Positions 24,539-33,233 of a stretch of DNA of 64,000 nucleotides are shown here, piece by piece. How positions within the stretch are numbered: position 1 is the stretch's first letter; every line of letters begins with the position of its first letter. Made by a program: the position numbers and the translations under genes. The notes beneath the pieces are model-generated. The model was not told the origin of the DNA. It searched no databases and saw only the letters and a program-made list of their open reading frames with translations. The stretch comes from Sphingomonas sp. PP-CE-3A-406 (GTDB taxonomy: Bacteria > Pseudomonadota > Alphaproteobacteria > Sphingomonadales > Sphingomonadaceae): the NCBI RefSeq assembly GCF_003688625.1, contig NZ_RCWY01000004.1:62001-126000 (forward strand), written 5' to 3'.

Positions 24539-26317
24539 TCAGCTTTCTCCAAACAACTCACGTTGCGCCTTGTCCAATTCCTCTGCGTAGCGGCGTCGCG
24601 CATAGCTCTCGGAGAGGATGCCGAGAACTGCCCCGTCGCTTCCAACTACCGCCAGTTCGTCCGCACCTTCGGTATCGAACGTAGTCATGACGCTTCTGAT
24701 GTCTGAATCCGGCGTAAGGGCGAGACCCGTGTGGATCGCCAGCGACCCGATCGGTGCCTTCTGATCGACCTCTTCGGCAAATGCACTGGCAGTCTGTACG
24801 ATACCGCCATAATTTTCGTGGTCATCGACTAGTAGGACCCGACTTGTGGAACCAAGCGGAAACGCCCGACGAAACTCGGCGATCGTCGTGTTGCACGGCG
24901 TAGCCCTTTCGACACGTCGCATCATCTTGCCCGCTGTAAGCGTTCTGACCCAGCCGACATCGCGGGCGCTTTTGATGGTTTCGCCCCGGAGATGCAGGCG
25001 CCACGTAGAAAAGGAATAGCCGAACAGCTCGCGGACGATGGTGGACGAGACCAGCGATGCTGCAATGGCCGCGCCGGCAAGGGAGAAGTCGTGGGTCGCC
25101 TCAAGGACTAGCATCGCCATCGTCATCGGCCCGCCAACTACGGCGACCGCTAATGCGGCCATCCCCACCAGGGCCGCATTGTGCGGGTCGATCACAGGCG
25201 ATCCGACAATCCATTCGAGTGAACCAGCAAACAGGTGACCCAGCAGGCTGCCCAAGAACAAGGATGCGAAGAACAGGCCACCGCGGAAGCCAAAGCCAAG
25301 TGAGATGATGGAGGCCGCGCACTTGACGACGAAGATGGCGGCGAGGAAGCGCAGCGATACCTCGGCTTCAAGATTGAGGTGGAGGGCGCCGTGACCAGCA
25401 GAGAGAATTTGCGGCGTGAGCATCGCCAGAGGGATGAGCAGAAGACCGCCCAATATCGGCCGGCAAATCGAGGGTATCGGCAGTTTGCGTGTAGCTGCTT
25501 CCATCTCCGCAACAGCCCGCATCAGCAGTATACCAGCGCCAGCGGCACAGGCCCCAAGACCGGCGTAGAGAAGGTAGTGGAACGTCTCGATCTGTTCGCC
25601 TGCATTAGCCGCAACCAGATACGGTTGAGCACCAAACGCCTGCGCCACAAGGACACTCGCCAGGCACGCCGCAGCGACAGGTGCCAGCGCTGATATCGTA
25701 TAGGCCCCGATTACGATCTCAAAGGCATAGAAGGCCCCAGCTAATGGAGCCCCGAATGCACCTGCGATGGCGGCGCCCGTTCCGGCGCCGACCAAGATGC
25801 GCAGATCGGACCTGCGTAACGCAAACCAGTTGCCGCTGAGCGAGGCGACGAGCCCTCCCAACTGCGCATACGCCGCCTCAAGCCCCACAGACGCACCGAA
25901 GCCGTTGGAAAGGATCGTTTGCCCGGAGATAACGAGGCTGTCGGACCATGACATGCGACCACCATGAAGGGCGTTCGCCTCTACAGCGTCGACCATCCGG
26001 CGCCGGCGAGCATGAGTAACCCAAGAGAAGAGTGCGAGGACGGCTCCACCAGCCGGCAGGGCAAGTAGAGCAAGGTAAGGGATCGTCGTGGCCGCACTCA
26101 GCCTTTCATCCGGCGACAAGGCATAAAGCAGATGCTGCATCGCCTGTGCGAGCGTACCCTGGACGACACTGAGCAATCCGGCTGCACTGCCGATCATGAT
26201 GGCCAGCACGATGAGTGCAGCTTCGCTGGATCGAAAAGCTTTACGGAGCCACGATGGCGCCACCCGACCAGATCCAGGTGGACTAGCTGCGCTATCGATC
26301 AGTGGCGCTGAAGCCAT
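24539..26317 (-). CDS. ClC-type chloride channel/antiporter with C-terminal CBS region
   Basis: The 592-residue protein has a ClC membrane domain (about residues 35-445) with GASVGLEAAYAQLGG at the selectivity region, GAFGAPLAGAFYAFE and GFRGGLFFASLFLGS. A cytoplasmic CBS-like regulatory part (about 460-585) follows. It is not the fluoride type, because the GREGT motif is absent. The start is 1 base after the stop of the small membrane protein upstream, so they are co-transcribed. Confidence 0.86.
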   Translation of the reverse strand: MASAPLIDSAASPPGSGRVAPSWLRKAFRSSEAALIVLAIMIGSAAGLLSVVQGTLAQAMQHLLYALSPDERLSAATTIPYLALLALPAGGAVLALFSWVTHARRRRMVDAVEANALHGGRMSWSDSLVISGQTILSNGFGASVGLEAAYAQLGGLVASLSGNWFALRRSDLRILVGAGTGAAIAGAFGAPLAGAFYAFEIVIGAYTISALAPVAAACLASVLVAQAFGAQPYLVAANAGEQIETFHYLLYAGLGACAAGAGILLMRAVAEMEAATRKLPIPSICRPILGGLLLIPLAMLTPQILSAGHGALHLNLEAEVSLRFLAAIFVVKCAASIISLGFGFRGGLFFASLFLGSLLGHLFAGSLEWIVGSPVIDPHNAALVGMAALAVAVVGGPMTMAMLVLEATHDFSLAGAAIAASLVSSTIVRELFGYSFSTWRLHLRGETIKSARDVGWVRTLTAGKMMRRVERATPCNTTIAEFRRAFPLGSTSRVLLVDDHENYGGIVQTASAFAEEVDQKAPIGSLAIHTGLALTPDSDIRSVMTTFDTEGADELAVVGSDGAVLGILSESYARRRYAEELDKAQRELFGES

Positions 26318-26318
26318 G

Positions 26319-26612
26319 TCAGTCGGCGTCCTGCATCAAGGTTGCAAACAGGGCTGCGGCGAGAACGGCGCTCGAAAGCCACATCACAATCGACAGCGTC
26401 CAAGACGTCGCCAGTCCAGCTGCCGTGATTGTTGCAAGCAGTAGGACGATGAGAACGGGCATGGCTGCCCGCGAGTGGAAAAAACGCATGAAGCCGCCTA
26501 CGCCTGCTACATCTGCGGTGCCACAACCTTCCGAGCCGCCCGGTACGCTTCCTCGCCACGGACGCCATTCAGTATCTTCGAACGCCTGCGGCTTGGCCAT
26601 GCTGCCCATCAA
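26319..26612 (-). CDS. Small two-helix membrane protein, unknown
   Basis: The 97-residue protein has a polar N-terminal half (with PWRGSVPGGSEGCGTADVAG) and two hydrophobic helices from AAMPVLIVLLLATITAAGLA onward. No family is recognised. It lies between the SLC13-like permease and the ClC channel on the same strand, 1 base from the ClC start. ATG 26600 is an alternative start. Confidence 0.55.
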   Translation of the reverse strand: MMGSMAKPQAFEDTEWRPWRGSVPGGSEGCGTADVAGVGGFMRFFHSRAAMPVLIVLLLATITAAGLATSWTLSIVMWLSSAVLAAALFATLMQDAD

Positions 26613-26625
26613 CAGTACCCGGCGA

Positions 26626-28401
26626 TCAGTGCAGTGGCCAAGTCCACATCACTAGAGGCGTACCAACCAAGACCACCAGAACCGATAGTGGTGCGCCCAG
26701 CCGGGCGTAATCGCTGAAGCGGTAGCCCCCAGGACCAAAAACCAAGGTGTTACACTGATGCCCAATCGGCGTCAGGAAATCGCATCCTGCCCCGATAGCG
26801 GTCCCGATGAGGAAGGCTTCGGGGCGATATCCGAGGTCATGCGCGAACACCGCCGCGATTGGCGCCATCACCAAGACCGTCGCGGCATTGTTGAGAAACG
26901 GCGTCACAGCCATCGCCGCTACGAGGATCAGGGCGACCGCGCCCCATGGCGGCAAGGAGGCCGCCAGATGGGCAAGCGAGGTCGCGAGTACATCCGACGC
27001 GCCGGTGGTGCGCAGGGTTTCACTGACCGGAATGAGCGCGCCCAGCATGATGAGAATTGGCCATTCGACGCCATCATAGGCATCTCGCAGCGGTAGCGCT
27101 CCGGTCGCCATCATTAGACCGGCAGCGGCGAAGAAGGCGACGGCCACAGGCACATAGCCGGTCGCGGTTACGGTCATCGCCACCGCGAGGATGATAAGTG
27201 GTAGGAAGCGACGCTTCGAACTTCCCAGACGCAGGGCACGCTCTGCCAGCGGCAGCGTACCGAGGTCACGCATGCGTTCCGGCAAGAGTGTGAGGGGTCC
27301 TTGAAGAACAATGACATCGCCGGCGCGCAAGACGGTCTCGCTGAGCTGCTTGGTCAGCCGTTTGCCGGCGCGCGATACCGCGATGAGATTGACGCCATAG
27401 CGTTGCTGAAGCCGCAGTCGTCCAGCGGACTGGCGGACCAACACGGAGCCGGTGGTGATGACCGCCTCAATGACGCCAACCTCATCATCTTCGCTGCCTT
27501 CCGGTAGGTCACGATGCTGTCCGGCAAGTGCTAGGTGGTCACCCGCAATGACACGCTCAAGCGTATCCGGGTCACCGCCCAAGATCAGCGTGTCGCCGGC
27601 AGCCAGAAGGAACTCGGCCGTAATGCTCGTGCGCACATCGTCACGGACAACATTGGCGATCGTCACCTCATTATCATGACGGTCGATGAAGGACTCAACC
27701 GTTTCGCCGACAGCGGGCGATCCGTCTTGGATGGTCGCCTCAGTGACATAGTCCGTGATGTTTAGAGCTTCGCCCATGGTCGGCGCTGCGCGGCGTTCCC
27801 TGGGCAGGAGGCGGTAGCCGAAACGCAGGAAAATGAGGCCGACCACAAGCAGGCCCAGCCCCGTTGGCAGATAATCGAACATGCCGAACGGCTCACCGGT
27901 CATCTGCTCTCGTACTCTGCTGACAATAATATTCGGCGACGTACCAACGAGGGTCATCAACCCGCCAAGGAGCGAAGCGAACGACATCGGCATCAGGAAC
28001 ACCGAGGGGCTAGTGTCCGATTTCTTCGCCGTCTGCACGGCTGCCGGCATCAGCATAGCCAAGGCACCGACGTTCTTTACGAGCCCGGACGATACCCCGA
28101 CTGCCGTAGTCAGCACCACGAGTTGCGACCGGACGCGTGTCACGCGCCGCGCCAGTATCCCGAGCGCGCTCTCGATTAGGCCGGAACGCTGCATTGCCGA
28201 TGAGATCACCAGCGCCGATCCAACGATGATAACGATGTCATCGGAAAAGCCAGTAAATGCCGCTTTGGGCTTCACCAATCCCAGCGACAGCCCGGCAAGC
28301 AGGGCGATGATGGCCGTGACATCATAGCGAAATCGGCCCCAAAGAAAGAGGCCCATCATGCCAATCAGCAGGCCAATCGACATAAGTTGCGGCGTGGTCA
28401 T
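26626..28401 (-). CDS. SLC13/DASS-type permease with two TrkA-C domains
   Basis: The 591-residue transporter has two membrane halves (residues 1-200 and about 400-591) around two cytosolic TrkA-C (RCK-C) domains. The first TrkA-C domain includes ITAEFLLAAGDTLILGGDP and the second LSETVLRAGDVIVLQGP. Membrane motifs are SSGLVKNVGALAMLMPA and LVGTSPNIIVSRVREQM in the first half, NNAATVLVMAPIA and LTPIGHQCNTLVFGPGGY in the second. The substrate is probably an anion or dicarboxylate but is not determined by sequence. The ATG at 28401 is chosen by family alignment. Confidence 0.85.
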   Translation of the reverse strand: MTTPQLMSIGLLIGMMGLFLWGRFRYDVTAIIALLAGLSLGLVKPKAAFTGFSDDIVIIVGSALVISSAMQRSGLIESALGILARRVTRVRSQLVVLTTAVGVSSGLVKNVGALAMLMPAAVQTAKKSDTSPSVFLMPMSFASLLGGLMTLVGTSPNIIVSRVREQMTGEPFGMFDYLPTGLGLLVVGLIFLRFGYRLLPRERRAAPTMGEALNITDYVTEATIQDGSPAVGETVESFIDRHDNEVTIANVVRDDVRTSITAEFLLAAGDTLILGGDPDTLERVIAGDHLALAGQHRDLPEGSEDDEVGVIEAVITTGSVLVRQSAGRLRLQQRYGVNLIAVSRAGKRLTKQLSETVLRAGDVIVLQGPLTLLPERMRDLGTLPLAERALRLGSSKRRFLPLIILAVAMTVTATGYVPVAVAFFAAAGLMMATGALPLRDAYDGVEWPILIMLGALIPVSETLRTTGASDVLATSLAHLAASLPPWGAVALILVAAMAVTPFLNNAATVLVMAPIAAVFAHDLGYRPEAFLIGTAIGAGCDFLTPIGHQCNTLVFGPGGYRFSDYARLGAPLSVLVVLVGTPLVMWTWPLH

Positions 28402-28438
28402 GCAAGCAGAATCCGTAAAATGGCGATAGTCACGCCGG

Positions 28439-28876
28439 TTATTGCAGCCAAATCCCGACGAGTGCCGCCAAGACGGCAATCGCTAGGAAGCCGTTCACAG
28501 AGATCAGCAACCAAGCCGGCAGTCGCTGAGTGTCGGGCCGCGGTGGGGCGATAGGAATCATTTCACGCCAGACCGCTGCAACGAAGCAGAAGCCGCTGAA
28601 CAGGATCAGGACGGTTGCGGTCGCACCGGCAAGCCAGCCGGGCACGATGTTCTCAAGCAATGCGCGGGCGCCAATTCCTGCGGCTAGAGCGGCAAGCCCG
28701 GTACGGACCCAGGCTGCGTAGGTGCGCTCCGCTGCCATGACTGTTCGATCGGCAGCAAGCTCCGTGCGCCGATCGGCGCTATCTGCTTGCTGCTTGGCGC
28801 TATGCTCCAACCGGTCCGCACCGTGAACGAATGGGCCGTTGAAATCACGGGTCAATGACAGTCGTTCGTTGGCCAT
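28439..28876 (-). CDS. DUF202 family membrane protein
   Basis: The 145-residue protein has a charged N-terminal region with LAADRTVMAAERTYAAWVRTG, the DUF202 (YidH) signature, followed by three hydrophobic helices. The function of the family is unknown. It is 37 bases upstream of the SLC13-like permease on the same strand and is likely the first gene of that group. Confidence 0.85.
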   Translation of the reverse strand: MANERLSLTRDFNGPFVHGADRLEHSAKQQADSADRRTELAADRTVMAAERTYAAWVRTGLAALAAGIGARALLENIVPGWLAGATATVLILFSGFCFVAAVWREMIPIAPPRPDTQRLPAWLLISVNGFLAIAVLAALVGIWLQ

Positions 28877-29017
28877 GGATGATCAACGATACCCACACGC
28901 TTTCAGCACATCGAATGTTAAAAAGGATCATGCCGAATAAGTTATCGAGGTTAGCAGATCCCCCGCCTTCACAGGTGTCAAAACCGGCTGGTTGCGGCAC
29001 GAAACCTTTCTCGAAAA

Positions 29018-29187
29018 CGATCCAGACCGTGCGAAAACTCCAACCCCGAATGTAGCGTACTAATATAGCTGCGTGTCGGTTGCCAGGTGATTGGCTATCT
29101 TGCGTCGCAGCCATATCTGGCGACGTTATGTTTCGAGCATCACGTCTGTATCGGGGGCGGCGGTGAGTTTTCGCACGGTCTGGATCG
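29018..29187. repeat. Pair of 23-base inverted repeats
   Basis: The 23 bases at 29018-29040 are the exact reverse complement of 29165-29187 (core TTTTCGCACGGTCTGGATCG), separated by 124 bases. The surrounding gap (28877-29304) has no convincing gene. The element could be the edges of a small miniature element or a long hairpin. Confidence 0.7.
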
Positions 29188-29304
29188 AATTTCGGGAATG
29201 TCCGGGTTGGGCAGGAAAGCGGAACGGCGGCTTTCGGGAAGGTGCTGGCGATGGCCGACATTCTGTGGCGCTGCCTCCTTTTACAGGAGTATCTATCGTT
29301 ACAT

Positions 29305-29625
29305 TCACACGCTCGGCGGTCTGCTACGATCGAACTCCATTTTGAAGATTCCGTCAGACCTCAAAACATAGGTGCAATGATGCCAATCTTCCTGACTCTC
29401 TTTAAGCATGTCACGCCTTAGGGCGGATAGAGCATCATTGACGGATCGGTTCATGGTTCTCTCACCTTCCACCCCCTCAACAAGCTTACCGTTGCACACG
29501 ACATCGTAGCGCCTCTGTATCCAGTCGTCATGAACTTCTGCCACGATCCATACTTCGGATACAGAAGCCGCTAGCATTGGAGCAATTGCGAGGGCGATGC
29601 TCTCCAGCTGACGGCTACTTTCCAT
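29305..29625 (-). CDS. Putative YezG/DUF600-like immunity protein
   Basis: The 106-residue soluble protein shows the layout of YezG-type immunity proteins: an N-terminal helix (LESIALAIAPMLA), VSEVWIVAEVHDD and a C-terminal WHHCTYVLRSDGIFKMEFD. Such proteins neutralise polymorphic nuclease toxins, but no toxin gene is adjacent. Family assignment is from pattern only. It is isolated between two gene-poor stretches. Confidence 0.5.
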   Translation of the reverse strand: MESSRQLESIALAIAPMLAASVSEVWIVAEVHDDWIQRRYDVVCNGKLVEGVEGERTMNRSVNDALSALRRDMLKESQEDWHHCTYVLRSDGIFKMEFDRSRPPSV

Positions 29626-30230
29626 TTCTGCATTTACCTCCGATGCCAGATTATATCAGCGTAATCGCTTTTGCGATCCATTTTACCGCGCTTGCCCATT
29701 GGCCGTAACTAGACAGCTTTACCAATCCCGAGCGCCCCGATTGCAACTCATGTCTGGAAAGTTCCCCATAATCCCACTGAACGAATGACTACTACCGGGA
29801 CTCCGAATTACTAACCCGAGCGTCCGGGTGTGGGCGTGAACGGCCCTGCCGTTTTTAAGCGCCGACTAGCCCCGCCAGTGTCGGAAAACACATGATAGGC
29901 GACGCAGAGCACCGCAAATTCTGGAGAATTGCGGCGTGGGGCGGTGGCGCACGTGCTCTAGGTTCGCACTATTGCGCGAGATACCCTGTCGGATGGAGAA
30001 AGTGCGCGACAACCTCGGAGGCGGGGTTTTTCGTTAGGGGAGCCGCGGCTGTTATTTTGGCGTGAGATCGAAGCCCCGCGGAGTCGCTACCGTGCAGGCT
30101 GGCGCGATGCCGAGCAAATCTCGGAAGCCCCGCGAATGGCCGATTCATCCGAAACCCGACATTCCCGGCCGATTGCCCGAACGACTGCTTCGTCCCATTT
30201 GACGCCATTGGGGACAAATCGCTCGTTCCC
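29626..30230. other. Gene-poor segment downstream of the T4SS operon
   Basis: About 600 bases with no convincing coding region on either strand. It contains a near-perfect hairpin at 29912-29934 (CCGCAAATTCT and AGAATTGCGG around GG, one base missing in the right arm). No oriT can be identified with confidence. Confidence 0.45.
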
Positions 30231-30255
30231 AAAAACGATTCCCGCTAGCGAATCG
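30231..30255 (-). terminator. Rho-independent terminator of the T4SS operon
   Basis: On the minus strand, 21 bases after the virD4 stop, CGATTC (30255-30250) and GAATCG (30241-30236) form a 6-base stem around an 8-base loop, followed by TTTTT (30235-30231). Confidence 0.65.
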
Positions 30256-30276
30256 CCGAAAAGGCATTCTCATTAA

Positions 30277-32193
30277 TTACGCAGCTTTGCGTCGCACCAT
30301 GAGGACGCCTTCGAAGAGTTTGGCGACACGCTCGTTTGGCGGAACGGCCAAAGCCGCGCTGATCGCGGCCTGATTCAATCCCCGCCGACCCATTGCACGA
30401 GCGCCGTTGGTAGCAGCAGGTTCTGAGGGTGTCGCGGCGCTTCGCATCGACGAGGCGTCGTCGGCGGGAGCCTGCGTGGCCTCGATCACCCGAAGGCTGT
30501 TAGCAGCGACGGCGGGGTCGACGCGGATCTGGGGCATCTCCGGGGCGGGTATTTTGGTCCGCGCCGAGAGCTTCTTCTCGGCATAGTAACGGACCTTCTT
30601 TCCATAGGTCGCGTACATGCCTCGCCGGAAAACGATCAGATCGTCCTCCGGCAGCAACTCAACTTCCTGAGGGAGCATCAGCGGCCGGCGCTGATCGGAG
30701 TCCGAGGTGGAGCCGCCGCCGCCGCCCCACGTTCCTATCGAGCGCGACCGCGCCTTGAACGTGTAGCTGCCGAGCTGGTCCGAAATCTTCTTCGCCTCGG
30801 CCAAACCGGCCGGACGAAGAACAAGCCGCACCGCGCAGTTTCGCTCGATGTCGGCCGCCACCTTGTCCCCATAAACGCCCTGGATCTGTTCGAGCGACTG
30901 GAACGCCGGCAGCATCCGCAGCCCGTAGCCGGCGACATAGCTGAAGGCGTTCGCGAGCACGGTGCATTTGCCGAGGCTCGCGAACTCGTCCAGGGCGAGC
31001 AGCACCTTGATCTGATGCTTGTCGCCCTTCGGCAGCTCGCGGACGTTGCGGTCGATGAGTTGCTGGAAGAGCAGGCCGTAGATGGGCGCAACCCGCTCTA
31101 GGTCGTCCGGCGACACGCCGAGATAGAGCGAGATCCGCTTGTCCCGAAAGTCACTGAGATCGAAATCGCTCTCTGAGGTCGCCGCATCGACATATGGGTT
31201 CAGCCAGCCGTTGATCTTGGACGTAACCGACTGGCGCAATCCGGAAAATGTGTTCGCCGACGAGCCGGTATAATCCTTGATCGCCGATACGCACCCTTCC
31301 GACAGGGGCTTCCCGGCCTTCTTACGATCGGCGATGATCTTCGGGAAACGCCGCTGGGCATCGCTGGCCGCGAACTGGCGGTACACCTCGCCGAGCGTGA
31401 AGGGGAGGGCGTCCTCCCCATCGTCGACGGTTGCCGCGATATATGCGGTGATGCCGAGAAAAGCGGTTCGCGCGCCCTCGGCCCAGAACTTCTCGCCCGT
31501 GAGCGGATCGGGATAGAGCATTGCCGCGATCTTCTGAAGCTCGTTGATGACCTCCACCGGATCATGCCGGTTGATGTAGCTCAGCGGGTTCCACCGCACG
31601 GTGCGACCCGTGGGATCGAGCGGGTTGAAGAGCAGCACCTGCTGCCCGAGCACCTTCAGCCGATACCCCGCGGTGTTGTCGTAATTCTCCTGCTTGATGT
31701 CGAGCACCACGAGAGAATCGAGCCAGTCGAGCAAGTTCGGGATGATGACGCCCACCCCCTTGCCGGCGCGCGTCGGGGCTTCCAGCATCACATGCTCGGG
31801 TCCGCCAAAGCGCATCACCTTCCCGCCGAACTTGCCCAGCACGATGCCGGCCGAGGCGAGCATCTTGCCGTTGCGAACCTCGCCGACTCGCGCGAAGCGC
31901 GCCTCGCCGTGGAGCTTCTGCCGTTTGAACAGCGTGGAGAGGATGGTGATGACCGTCAGAACGAGGCCGATCCCGAAGCCGATCAGGAACGGCTGATAGA
32001 CGATCGGATAGCCCTTCAACGCCCACAGCGCGGCCGGCACCTTAATCCAGGGCGTATGCGCGTTGAGGAGGTGGGCACGCCACAGGACGGCGAGGGCGCC
32101 GATCGTGGCGCTCAGCGCCAGGCCGATGATGCCAAGGAACGCGATCGCGCCCGGCTGCGACCCTTCGTCGCTTCGCACCCATTTTCCGTTCAT
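30277..32193 (-). CDS. virD4: VirD4/TraG-type coupling protein (T4SS ATPase)
   Basis: The 638-residue inner-membrane ATPase recruits the relaxosome to the transfer channel. It has N-terminal helices near residues 16-38 and 64-87, Walker A APTRAGKG (139-146), SLVVLDIKQENY, and Walker B in KVLLALDEFASLG. The C-terminus is a variable Ala-rich tail. It is the last gene of the virB operon, 13 bases after virB11, and is followed by a terminator. Confidence 0.94.
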   Translation of the reverse strand: MNGKWVRSDEGSQPGAIAFLGIIGLALSATIGALAVLWRAHLLNAHTPWIKVPAALWALKGYPIVYQPFLIGFGIGLVLTVITILSTLFKRQKLHGEARFARVGEVRNGKMLASAGIVLGKFGGKVMRFGGPEHVMLEAPTRAGKGVGVIIPNLLDWLDSLVVLDIKQENYDNTAGYRLKVLGQQVLLFNPLDPTGRTVRWNPLSYINRHDPVEVINELQKIAAMLYPDPLTGEKFWAEGARTAFLGITAYIAATVDDGEDALPFTLGEVYRQFAASDAQRRFPKIIADRKKAGKPLSEGCVSAIKDYTGSSANTFSGLRQSVTSKINGWLNPYVDAATSESDFDLSDFRDKRISLYLGVSPDDLERVAPIYGLLFQQLIDRNVRELPKGDKHQIKVLLALDEFASLGKCTVLANAFSYVAGYGLRMLPAFQSLEQIQGVYGDKVAADIERNCAVRLVLRPAGLAEAKKISDQLGSYTFKARSRSIGTWGGGGGSTSDSDQRRPLMLPQEVELLPEDDLIVFRRGMYATYGKKVRYYAEKKLSARTKIPAPEMPQIRVDPAVAANSLRVIEATQAPADDASSMRSAATPSEPAATNGARAMGRRGLNQAAISAALAVPPNERVAKLFEGVLMVRRKAA

Positions 32194-32206
32194 GCCGGCA
32201 CCCCCT

Positions 32207-33229
32207 TCAGTCGGTCGGCTTGCTCGCCGGATCGAACCATACTTCGGTCATGCGATAGCGCGCCGGCTGGCCCTCGCCGGGTGGCAGGCGGTGCATCTGC
32301 ACGACGATATCGACCAGCGAGCGCAGCAGCGCCCGGATGTCGTGGCGGTCGAGATCGTTGCCGCCTTCCGATTCCTTCACCAGCAGCGTCAGCTGCTCGA
32401 GCGCGCCCTCGGCCGTATTGGCGTGGACCGTGGTGATCGAACCGGGATGACCGCTGTTGACGTTGCGCAGGTAGAAGAAGGCGGTGCCGTCCCGCAGTTC
32501 CTGCAGAAGGATGCGATCGGGCCGCATCCGCAGCGCCGATTCCAGCAACTCCTTGGCGCCCGCCTTCTGGAGGCTCTTCCCATCCTTGGCGTACATCATG
32601 TGGACGTGGTTGCGCTGGGGTACGACGAGCTCGCGCGTGTCCTCGATCGTCAGGATCCGCTCATAGTCCGGGATCAGCTTGATGAGACCCTTAGAGAAGC
32701 TCGTCTTGCCGGAGCCCGTCGCGCCGGAAATGAGGATGTTCTTGCGGGCTTCGACCGCCAGCTTGAAGAAGGCGCGCCAATCGCCCGCCTCGCGCAGTCG
32801 CAGCAGATCGGGGTCAACCTCCTCGTACAGGCCGTGCGCGCGCACCTCGCTGAACAGGCCGGCACGCTCGAAATCGTCGATGTTCATCGTCACGCCGGAC
32901 GCTTTGCGGATCGTGATCGAGATGAAGCCTTGCTCGACCGCCGGGGGAACGACGACCTGTGCGCGCTCGCCGCCCGGCAGGACCGAGGAGCATATCGGAT
33001 ATTCGGAGTTGATGTCCTGCTTGGTCAGCCCCGCGATCAGCTTCGCCAGCGTCATGAGGGCCGCATTGTCGAGTGCGGGCTCCTCATGCCATTCCCAGCC
33101 ACCACGCGTCTCGAGGCCGATCATCCCTGGCTCGTTGATGACCAGCTCGGTCACATCGTCGCGCAGAAGGTGCCGTCGGATCGGCTCGGCATTATGCTCG
33201 TAGATCAGCGACGTCGGACTGGATGCCAC
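32207..33229 (-). CDS. virB11: VirB11 T4SS hexameric ATPase
   Basis: The 340-residue cytoplasmic traffic ATPase has Walker A GATGSGKT (169-176), the Asp box ILTIEDTRELVVP, Walker B region LRMRPDRILLQELRDGTAF and His box GHPGSITTVHANTAEGA. It powers pilus biogenesis and transfer with VirB4 and VirD4. It is separated from virB10 by 4 bases. Confidence 0.95.
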   Translation of the reverse strand: MASSPTSLIYEHNAEPIRRHLLRDDVTELVINEPGMIGLETRGGWEWHEEPALDNAALMTLAKLIAGLTKQDINSEYPICSSVLPGGERAQVVVPPAVEQGFISITIRKASGVTMNIDDFERAGLFSEVRAHGLYEEVDPDLLRLREAGDWRAFFKLAVEARKNILISGATGSGKTSFSKGLIKLIPDYERILTIEDTRELVVPQRNHVHMMYAKDGKSLQKAGAKELLESALRMRPDRILLQELRDGTAFFYLRNVNSGHPGSITTVHANTAEGALEQLTLLVKESEGGNDLDRHDIRALLRSLVDIVVQMHRLPPGEGQPARYRMTEVWFDPASKPTD

Positions 33230-33233
33230 GGCC

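Noticed and set aside
29969..30232. 87-residue minus-strand frame after virD4
   Set aside because: No ribosome binding site, no family features; the segment is better seen as non-coding with repeats and a terminator.
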